From contig CAKSZX010000001.1 in assembly GCA_934526065.1 (NCBI GenBank), positions 186,001-250,000 on the forward strand: a DNA stretch of 64,000 bases, read 5' to 3'. The DNA comes from an uncultured Oscillospiraceae bacterium (lineage in GTDB: Bacteria; Bacillota; Clostridia; Oscillospirales; Ruminococcaceae). Numbering within the stretch: the first letter of the stretch is position 1; each line of letters starts with the position of its first letter. Made by a program: the position numbers and the translations under genes. Of the stretch, positions 50,435 to 61,300 are shown one piece after another. A model generated the notes under the pieces. That model was not told where the DNA came from. It saw only the letters and a program-made list of their open reading frames with translations, and searched no databases.

Positions 50435-51157
50435 ATGGAAGAAAAAAGAAAATCAAAAATTATATATATAGTCTTACTGCTGTGCCTGCTTGGGGTGGCG
50501 GCAGGGCTTACTTATGCTTGGTTTAGGCAGAGCTATTCCCTTTCAACGGTGGCAAAAATTAAGGCCAGTATCCGGCTTGATTTGGCTGCCGGCAACGGTG
50601 AAGATGCAAGCCGTTTTCAAATAGGCACCGTGGACACCACCGGTGACAGCGTGACATCTAAAGATTATAAAGATTATGTTATTGCCGTCAAAAAGGATAA
50701 GCCGACAAACTATATATTGCAAATAGGGCATACGACAAATATACCGTTTACATATACGCTGTATAAGGCAACGGAAGATAACAGCGGTACTGTTATATAT
50801 GTTGGGGCAGATAATATAACACATAAGTACAAAAAAAGTGACACTGAAATCAATGGCGAATATTTGAATAAAATATCCGATGATAAAATCCTTGCAAATG
50901 ATAAATATCACAGTCAAACGTACGAAAGCTATTCAAAAATCCAAGAAAACGCCGAGCCTTTATATTGGCAAAGCACTGACGCTTTGGGCAGCGGAACCGA
51001 CAGTGTTGATTACTATATCTTAACCGTAAGCTGGGAAAAAAGAGGTAGTGAGCAAACTAAAAGCGATGATGACAAATACAAATATATAGACGATATTGAG
51101 GATAAAGAAACAGATATTGTGTATATTTCCGTTTCCGCAAAAGGCGGGGGAAACTGA
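50435..51157 (+). CDS. Surface-operon protein 2: SipW-type signal protein
   Basis: A 240-residue secreted or anchored protein. MEEKRKSK precedes a hydrophobic run ending LGVAAGLTYAWFRQSYSLSTV, a close match to the TYAWF type of SipW-dependent signal peptides found on TasA, CalY and related proteins. The mature part is beta-rich (YVIAVKKDKPTNYILQIGHTT and DYYILTVSWEKRG). It is similar in plan to its neighbours but not obviously homologous throughout. No SipW peptidase gene is in the window. AGGAAA precedes the ATG, 15 bases after gene 1. Confidence 0.65.
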   Translation: MEEKRKSKIIYIVLLLCLLGVAAGLTYAWFRQSYSLSTVAKIKASIRLDLAAGNGEDASRFQIGTVDTTGDSVTSKDYKDYVIAVKKDKPTNYILQIGHTTNIPFTYTLYKATEDNSGTVIYVGADNITHKYKKSDTEINGEYLNKISDDKILANDKYHSQTYESYSKIQENAEPLYWQSTDALGSGTDSVDYYILTVSWEKRGSEQTKSDDDKYKYIDDIEDKETDIVYISVSAKGGGN

Positions 51158-51183
51158 TAATTTTTATAGGGAGATATTGGTAA

Positions 51184-52269
51184 ATGAAAAATGCCAAAAA
51201 TCAACTTAATAAATCTCTAAGAGCATTGCTTTTGGCAGTGCTTTTTGCCGTTTCAACCTTTGCCGGGGTTCGTGTGGGTTTTGCCGCATACAGCTCGGTT
51301 CAAAATGTAAAAAGGGTTGTTCAGCTTTCAAAAAAGGTAGAAGATGTTCTGTTTTCTTCAAACTATCTGTCAAAATTTAATCAAAATGAAAAGAATTACG
51401 GTGCGTCAAAATTGATAAACTTTACACGGCCGAATAACGAAACAGCCGGGGTTAAACGCTCTTTTGTTGTAACAGTAAATAACTTTGATTTATCCAATAA
51501 CAGCTTATGGAATGATAAAAATATAAATTATAAGTTTAAAGTTACGGTTTTAGATAAAAACGGCACACCAATTACCGATACAGATAAGCTAAACGGAATG
51601 TCGGTTTCGGACGGTACAACTACATATGAATTCGGTACAAATAATACCGTGACTATTGACAATATTCTTTCAACCGGCAAGCGGTCAACAAACAGTTATA
51701 CAATAACTCTTAATGAAAAGTATAAAGATATAAAATTAAAGGTAGAGGCCCTGCCGAATGATTACGGCACAACCAAGGATTATAAGCTTTGCAAAATATT
51801 TGAATTCGGTGAAATTTCCGCCAATACCGATGTTCGGTGGACAGGTACATTCTCGGATGCGAAAGTCACTTCCGCCACCGATAAAAATAATAAAATAGGC
51901 GACCTTGACGGTTTTAATTACAGGCTTGCCGGCAGTAAGGACGGCAAAGTGACCCTTACATGGAATAAAAAATATGTGGATATAAGCCAAATTTTTGTTG
52001 AGGAAATATCAAATAAAAAGAAACCGGGAACTGAAAATAAAAGAACTGTTACCTATGATAAAACTAACAATTCGATAACTTTTGATGTCTTTGCAACGGA
52101 TAAAGAATTCATTCTTCAATTTTACAGAACATCAAAGCCCACAGGGGAAATGTGGGATCCTACTGATAAAACGGTATATGTTTTGGATAACGGAAATCAA
52201 GCCAATTATGTAACATTCTCTTTTACGGAAAATACATCAAGCTCCGGCGGTTCAACTGCCGCAAACTAA
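51184..52269 (+). CDS. Surface-operon protein 3: TasA-like secreted protein
   Basis: A 361-residue exported protein. MKNAKNQLNKSLR leads to a helix at about 14-35 ending VGFAAYSSV. The segment VVQLSKKVEDVLFSSNYLSKF follows, then Ig-like strands (RSFVVTVNNFDLSNN, YKFKVTVLDKNGTPI and TVYVLDNGNQANYVTFSF) and a Ser/Gly-rich C-terminus. The strand pattern suggests two to three beta-sandwich domains. No wall-sorting motif is seen. GGGAGA precedes the ATG. Function inferred from context only. Confidence 0.65.
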   Translation: MKNAKNQLNKSLRALLLAVLFAVSTFAGVRVGFAAYSSVQNVKRVVQLSKKVEDVLFSSNYLSKFNQNEKNYGASKLINFTRPNNETAGVKRSFVVTVNNFDLSNNSLWNDKNINYKFKVTVLDKNGTPITDTDKLNGMSVSDGTTTYEFGTNNTVTIDNILSTGKRSTNSYTITLNEKYKDIKLKVEALPNDYGTTKDYKLCKIFEFGEISANTDVRWTGTFSDAKVTSATDKNNKIGDLDGFNYRLAGSKDGKVTLTWNKKYVDISQIFVEEISNKKKPGTENKRTVTYDKTNNSITFDVFATDKEFILQFYRTSKPTGEMWDPTDKTVYVLDNGNQANYVTFSFTENTSSSGGSTAAN

Positions 52270-52300
52270 CTTTAAATTTTAAAGCAGAGGAAAAAAATCA

Positions 52301-55300
52301 ATGATTGAATTTTTAATAAAACAAAAAAGAAAAATATCATTTTTGTTAGCTTTTGCTATATTTATAAATTGCATACCTGTTTATGCCTTGGACGCAAACT
52401 CGGCGGCAGATTTGCCTCGGCAGGCAAGTTCTTCGGCCGGGGACAGTTCTTCACGGGCAAGTGATGAGGAAAATACCGAAAATTCAGAACCATCGAGTTC
52501 AAAAGAAAATGCCTATGATAATTCTTCGTCAAGTGATGAAAAAATTACCGACGATAAAGAAAATAATAATACGGAGAACAGCGACGGCAACGCCGATGAA
52601 ACAAATAAGGACGAAAACAATACAATGGATGAAGACCCTGCGGCTGACGATACGGCGATAAACACAAATGATGCAGTTAGTCCACAGGCTGTTGAGACAC
52701 CGACATTGACTTTGGAACATGCCGGATTTGGTGTAAACCCGGATACTATTTCAATAGGTTCAGCAGAGCAAATGATTTTGCTTTCTAATGTAAAGCCGGA
52801 AGAATATCAAAATAAAACCATATCAATTACAAGCGGATTTACTATCGAAACAACACGGACATATACAGATAAAGATAATGGTACTACTTATAAATTCCTC
52901 GGTCTTGGCAATGAAAGTTTTCCGTTTAGCGGAAGTATGTCAAACGCCGACAGTACCGCAGGTGCGGCAACAATGACCTTGCCCGGCAGTTTGTTTAACT
53001 ATATTTCCGATAAAGCAAAAGTAAATAATATAATTTTAGTTGCAGATAAAGCACCGACAGCTGATTCTGTTCCTTTGCTTGCACGAAATGTTGTACATAG
53101 TGATGATGGTTCTGCCGGTAATTGGAATATTAAAATTCAAACCAAGAAAGCAAATGATAATACAGGCAGTACTGCTTCCGCAGGTGTAATAGGTGCGTTG
53201 GGTGCAAATGCCAATGTGGCAATTACTATTGACGAATTAACTGTTGGTGACAACATTCAACCTATTTCCTCCGGTAACGGTTACAGAGGGGCGATTTGCA
53301 ATGAAATGCAGACGAATTCTTCTCTCACTTTCAATTATACCGAAAACAGCCTTTATGAAGTAAATTCAAATAATTCCGATGCCGGCGGTATAGTGGGCCA
53401 TATGGCAAGCGGAGCAAGCCTTACAATCAACGGAACAGGGAAAATTAACAAAGCTGTAACCGCAACAAATGGCAACGCCGGCGGTATAGTCGGTGCAATG
53501 GAAAAAGATGCAAAAATCAATATAAATGACAACATAACTCTCAATCAAACCGTAACCGCAACAGGTGGTAATGCCGGCGGTATTGTAGGCAGTGCTACGG
53601 ATATAATTTTTACTGTTGCCGCCGATAAGATCGACATTACAAGCACAATTTGTGCAACAGGCAGTGCCGAAGTGTTTGCCGGTGGATTTGCAGGCTACTA
53701 TACGGCAAAAGATAATGACCTTAGCGTTGATTTATCCAAGTTAAATATAAATGTAAGCCTTAGCGGCAAGGAAAAAATAACCGTTGTAGGCGGCGTGTTT
53801 GGCATTTTAGATTTCATAACAGATAAAAAGGTTACTGTCCAAGGTGAAGACTGCAGTAAAAATAGTGACGGCACAACAGCCGCACCAAAGACAACTATTA
53901 CATCAAAGCTTAGCGGAAATGTGGCACATTACGGCGGCATCGTCGGCAGAGCAATGGGTGTAGACAGAGTAGGCGATACAATGGCCTCATCTTTTATTGT
54001 AAAAAATATAAATACCGTAACTTTATCAAATGGCAAGACAATTAACTTTAACTACGGCGGTGTGGCAGCTGAAATAGCCAAAAACCGTAGAGGATCGCTT
54101 TATTTTAGTGTCAATAATGTCATTGCGGATATGGATAAAGGGGCATCGGGTACTTTGGCTAAAAACGTCGGCGGTGTTGTCGGATATTCAAATACAAAAT
54201 CAATGGTAGATATTTGTGATATAAAAATTATCGGCAAATTCGAGAAAATAAGTAACATATCAGATAATAAAAATGCCGGCCTTGTGGCATATATGGATGG
54301 CGGCGTTGTGCGCCTTTCGGGGAAAATCGATCTAAGCGAAATTAAGCTTGCCACCGGAGCTGCATATGTAGGTCAACTTATGGGAAAGCATGACTCATTG
54401 GTTTTTGCCGAAAAAGGATGGAAATTTATACGCCAAACAACACCACAGAAAATAAGCGATTTTGCCGACTGGGGTGAAGTTGTGCGCCTTGATGGGTTTG
54501 GTGATGGTGACCGGCCTCTTACGTATGATAGTACGAACCATACAGTTACACTTAAAAAAATTGATACATCTAATATAGATACAGAAGGTGATTTTGCCGC
54601 CCTGGCCATAGCTATGAGCTGTACTCTCGGCGGTGCATTGCAAAACCAAAATGGTTTTACCACTGCTGTTAATGCATCTTTATATTCTTCGACCATAAAT
54701 ATAACAAACAATATAAATATGTCCGGTACCGGTATTTATTCACTTACCCGTGATACATTTGATACGGATGTAAAACCAACATATGATAAAGATATAAAAA
54801 CAACATTTACAGGCACGATAGACGGTAATAAACATACTATAACCCTTAACAGCGGCGAGCCATACGGCTGTCGCACAGATAAGAATACACCAGCAGGCGG
54901 TGACGGTTCCGGCCAAATTTATGATCATAAACGGGTAGCTCTTTTGGCATCAACACAGGGGGCGACTGTCAAAAATTTAACAATAGACGGCAATTATAAC
55001 GCCGAAGCCACCAAACAAACCGTAACCGTCGGCGGAATTAGCGCAAAAACATCAGGTTTAACCCTTGACAATGTAACGGTAAAGTCAAATATTGCGGTTA
55101 AGCGAAGCGGCGGTTATGCTGTTGTCGGCGGTTTTGCAGGCTGTGCGGACGGTGCGCAAATTACAGCACAAAACTGTACATTGGGTAGCGGTGATGGAAA
55201 CCAAAAGTCAAAACTGTCTATAACAGGCAATACAGGTAACGCTGCACAAATAGGCGGATTTGTTGCAAATGCCCAAAACACAACAACACTGAATATAACA

Positions 55301-58300
55301 AATATGACAGTAAACGGTGTTGAGATACAATCAGATACTACCGGTACTGCCGGCGGTTTCCTTGGTTACAAGTGGGATAACGCAACTGTTACATTAGGTG
55401 ACGGTACAAATCCGGGCGTTACCGTTACAAATTCAAGCCTAAATTATACAAATAAAACTACTTTCGGCGGCATGGTAAATACCGGCGCCGGATATTGGAA
55501 AGTGAATAAAAACGGCATAGTTTATGACAGCGGTGTATCATTCACAGGCGGAACAAACGGTACCACCCCTACCGGCTTTATAGTAAGCAACGGCGTGCCT
55601 GCTACGGAAAGAGCATTGTATCTTGAAATTTTGCCCGGCGGTTATGTTATAAATAATAATGCGATTACTCTTTCCGGCGGATTGAGCAGTACAACACCCA
55701 ATGTTGACGAAATCTGCGGTAAGAGTATAAGAAATAATGCAGGCAATAACAACGCCGTTATTTCCATAGCAACGGACGAAAACCACACCGGCATTGATTT
55801 AAATGAAAATGCTTGCAATACATATCAAAATAAAATCTTGGAAAATTCTGTTGTAAATAAAAATACAAGATATTACTATAATCTTGATTATATAAGAGCA
55901 GAAGATAAAAGCCAACGGGCAAAATTGATGTGTACCGCTCTTGTAAATTACCGGGCAGAAAATATACGAGGTAATTTTAACGGTAACACATTTCAAACAA
56001 TTACAGGAACAATCAACCTAACCGGTTATAGCTACTACCCGGTTTCTATGAGTGTGCCTATCAGCAATGCGACTATCACTTTTGATAATAAAGGCATTTG
56101 CACAGCCGAGGACAATGCAAATAACAAATGCCCAACAGATACAAATATCAATCAACACTACCTTATGCACTGCGGCCTTTATTATAATGTTGCCGGCAGC
56201 TTAAATGTTAATCAACTGACCCTTAACGGCACTGTGGGCAGAACAAGCGACGGTAATTCCGGTGCGCTTGTTTATGGCACAATAAGCGGCAGCCAAAATG
56301 CAACTTCAACTGTTATTTTGAACGATATAACCCTTGACGGCATAACCGTTTATAATCGGCATACTCATTCCGGTTTAACAGAAACCGATTACTCCCCGTT
56401 GCTTATAAACAAAATCAGTGATTATGTAACACTTGATGTAACAGGGGTGACACAAAAAGGTTATGAAAGCTATGGTATAGATAATAAATACGCCGGTTCT
56501 TCACTTATCGGCGATGTAGGCTCTACCAGCGGTACAAATATAAGACTTAGTTTTTCTAATATTCAGCTTGATGCGAGAAAAGGTACAGGTTCAGCCGACA
56601 GCAGATACGGCGGTACTACAAAAACAATTTTCACCCGTGCTACATTGCTTAATTCCTTTAAATATTCTGATGTCACAAGCTGTTACGGAAGATATAATTT
56701 TATCGACAAGAATTGTACTTACGGCTACGAAATAGGTAACGGCGACACCGGTGTAGCTGGCAGAAACCCTAATAATCAAATGTGGTATTACGGCCAAAAC
56801 GGCGCTGACCGGGGACTTATTAAAGACGGCAGTACCATAATTTATGACGGTAAAAGTAATAAAAATTATACAAACTATATTCGTTATGTATACACGGCGG
56901 AAAATGCGACAAATAGCCGGTATGAACTTGATATAAACCAAATGTCGGTTTCAATTTTAGAGGGCTGCGGTACATATTCCGACCCGTATATAATTACGGA
57001 CGGCAACCAACTCCGGGCAATAGCAAAATACTTAAACGGTACGGCTCAAAACGGTTTGGGTCTTACCTTTGATAGTCATGTCCTTGATATTTCCTATGAT
57101 GATAACACTACCGCACATACAAAAGGCACCGGTAGCGATAAGCATGTTATGTACATCTATGAGGGTAAAAACTGGTATGAGGCTGAATATGACAGCACAA
57201 AAAAAGAATATAAAAAGAAATCCGAAAATACAGGTAATGACAGCAAAATTTTAGCTTATTTGCGTAATGCGTACTATCTTATTCAGCCTATAAATGACGA
57301 TTACAGCATAACTATGCCCTATGATTTTACGGGCCTTGGCGGTTTGACATATACAGGTGATAACATTACTGTATTCAGCGGTGCAGTTATAGGTGCGGTT
57401 AAAGATGGCAAATATCCTACTATAAAAATAACAACTAAAAATGGCACAGATACCGATACATCTACAATAAATCAATTTGGCGGTATTGTCCGCACAAGTG
57501 CCGGCGCTGTTGTTAAAGATTTGATTGTGGATTACAGTGGTGCAAATATTACGATTACACCGTCAAGTCATAACTTTGATAAGGGTTCGCCAAATAGTTT
57601 GGTTCAAGACCAAGGTGTGTTTGGCGGTGTTGTGGGCTATTGTACAGCCGGCGACACAATAATTGATAATGTAACGGTTATCGGGTTCAAAAATTCTAAC
57701 AATGCAACCGGCGGAATGGTCTCCATTTCGAATAGTCATAAACATCTGCCCATAGGCGGATATGTGGGGCTTGTAGGTGGCTCTGCCCAATACACTGGTG
57801 GCGGCGTGATATTCAAAAATATAAAAACCGATGGTATTCAACTGTTTGACAGCGTAAATTTTGTCGGCAAAGGTACCGTGAATACAAAAACCGGGCGGAC
57901 GGCTAATTCGGCTGACGGTATATTCCACTATGTAAACCCATATATCGGCAAGGTTTTAGACGGCTATGTCGCAAGTGAAAATTGTACACTTGATAATACA
58001 GATAAAAACTATAAGATACCACAACTTAATACCGATAAGTTGGTCTATGATAAGACAAACGACAAGATAAGTTTAGGCACGGCTCAACAGCTTTGGCTTT
58101 TAGGGGCTATTGTAAACAGCGGTGCGGCTACTTATAACGGTACAACTTACAATACCGACGACGGTGCTTATTACCGTGGCAGAACAAGGACAGCAGATTA
58201 TTCGTCTGTGGGAACGCTTACAACCGACAATAAAAACCCCAATCGGGAAGATGATGCCTATTGGGAAGGTGTAGAAGGAAATCAAAGCGGTAAATATGGG

Positions 58301-61300
58301 TATCTTGTAAAAAATTACACCAATGATGGCGATAGCCGAGATTATTTCAGAAAAATATGTGACGGCAATACAGAAGTAAAAATATCATTAACAACTTCAA
58401 TAGATATGACGGATATCGGCGCCGGTTTCCGAGGCATAGGCACAAACTATACCTATTTGGGAAATAAGGATTATAAAATGAGGGCTGTTCACTTGAATAG
58501 TTTTGAGGGTAATGACAAAACGATAACTTTAAACAGCCGGATATATTCATATAATGGAGAGTGGTGGCAGCCCCATGCCCTTGGGCTTTTTCCGGTTGTT
58601 GGGTTGATAAGCGATGCGACAGTATCAGATTTAACCCTTAAAGGCTCTGTAAAAGTGGATACGGAACCGTCAAACGGAACACATGTATTTACAGGCGGTT
58701 TTACCGGCACAACAGCAGGCACAGGCGGAAAAACTTTGACATTTAAAAATGTTCGGCTTGGCGGAGATACGGAAAATTCATTCACAGTTACACATATAGG
58801 CAGATTGAATACAAACGGCGGTGACAGATATGATACGGATAATGATACGACCGGAACAGGTGGCTTTATTGGCGGCTTGTGGAATATAAACACCAATATG
58901 GTATTTAATGGTTGCTCATATAACAATATAAGTGTAACCGGCCCGGGTATTGTAGGCGGTTTGGTCGGCCGTGTATGGCAGAAATCTTCAACTATAAAAA
59001 TAAACAGAGAGACCAAATTGGGCGACAATTATGACTTTAATAACTCAAAAATCACCACGGAAATAGCAAGTGGCGGTACAAAAATTACAAGAAAAAATGC
59101 CTACGAAGGTGTTTCTCCCTACAATGATATTTACGGCATAGGCGGTTTGGTGGGATACACAGCAAGTGCAATCAGCATCAGGAATGTGCGAATGAACAAT
59201 GTATTTATAGACGCTTCCGGAAGTTCAAATTTGGGTTTAGATGCCGGCGGTTTTGTGGGCTACGTCAATAATTTTCTGTATAAACGGGTTTCTGTCAATA
59301 ATTGCGATATTGTCAATGTAGGTATAAAGGGTGCCCTTAGATCCGGCGGCCTGTTAGGCACAATAAACGTTCTAACCTCTAATACAATCTATAACGGAAC
59401 CGCTACAGGAACCACTACAATAGATAAGGTTACGGTTGACGGGCTTTACACATTAGATAACGGCGGCAGTGATACGTTTCCATCTGCAACAGGCGGTTTT
59501 GTCGGCTTTGTTTTGGGGCGACTTACAGTTATAGATTCCACCGTTAAAAATTCTAAGATAATTTCCAAAAGGTATGCCGGCGGACTTGCAGGTAAACTTG
59601 GCAATCCCGAGCATGAGTTTAAAATAAAAGATGTAACTATTGATAACAGCATTATTGCCTCCGTAGGCGATAAAAAGGGTGCCGGCGGTATCGTAGGTAC
59701 AAGCAACCAAGGCAAAGTACCTGTTTATGGCTATGAAATACTTATTAAAGATACCGCTGTGGGTTATTGGCTTAATAATAACGGATCACCTACAACAAAT
59801 ACTACAATAGATGCTGTAAAAGAGCTTAAACTACCGACAGACAAAGACAATAATATTGGAAGCACCATCGGCCTGTGGAACGGCAGTAAATATGAAAAAT
59901 ACAGTGATGTAAATTATCAAAATAACAAAGCGGATTACGGCAGCGACGGTAATATAGGTATATGGTTCGGTGGGGAAAATACATCTAATGCCATTAAACT
60001 TATCGCCGTGCAGACTAAGAACTGTTATCTTCCTTTAAGAATGTACGGTAACAAAGCAAATGCGAACTTAGAAAGCAATGATGTAATCATCTATGCCAAC
60101 TACAATGTAACGGACGGCGCCGCCGATTTGGCGACAAAACCGGATGGACAAATGAACGGTATTATCCAAGGCGAGGGAACAGAGAGTGCGGCTGCGCCCT
60201 TTGGCGACGGTACATCCGGCACAACAACGGCGGATAATGTGTATGTGCCTGTACTTTCTCAAATTCTTACGGAATTAAAGAACGGCGAAAATAAAAGACC
60301 ACAGTATAGCAATATGCTTGCCATAGCCAAAAATTTTGATACTGCGAAAGGTATAAATTGGAACAGCGATAATGGCGGCAGTGTATTCAGCAGTACATAT
60401 AAAACTGTTCAAACCAACAGTGAATACGGCGGTGACTTCCCTGTTATCGTTGTTTCACTTGCTAACATCAAGTCTGTTGACGAACAAATTAAAACGGCGT
60501 TGTCTCTGCTTACCAACAGCGACCAAAGGTCGGTGGTGTTCTCTACCGACAGTAAAGTGCAAGTGCCGATTTGCAATACGTATAAGTATAATAAGGATAA
60601 CGGTACACAATTCGTGAGAACCAAACCGAGCATAACCTTTAAAAATGGCAGATTTACGGCAAACAGCGGTAAATACGATAACGGCAATGACCAATTTACA
60701 CTTATTCAGGTGCAGTACACAAGCGGAACAGGCACAGGAGATACATACAGTGTATGGTTGCCGATTATTCTTAAAAAGACACTTGATTACACATTTACTT
60801 CTAATATAGAAAACGGCACTAACTACCGGACGGAAAATTACAAAAATACAAATTTGTTAAGCGGCCACGGTGAAAAGAACACCGCCTTATTTACCTTTAC
60901 GTACGAGCCAAACAGCGCCGACTGGGTGCGTATGCTTAACAATGGGGAAAACCTGACAAACGGATATGACAAGAGTTTGACTTTTACTTTTTCGTCAACC
61001 AATAAGTTCCCGGCAGGAACAGAGCTTGTTTTGGTGGATAAGGCGGCCAATAAGTCCTACTATAAAAAGCTGACGGATGATGATACCTTGGTAATAACCA
61101 ACACCCAAAACGACCGTAGGATTACGCTTAGCGAGTACTTCGGCGTTAGTCTTAATAATATATCCGATATGCTTAATATAACGGTAGAAAAGGCAACCGA
61201 CGGAAATATTATAAAATTGGATGACAAAGGAGTAACCGACGAGGTTAAGAAAGCAGTTGAGAGTAGCAAGTTTACAGCTACGCTTGACGATGAAACAGAG

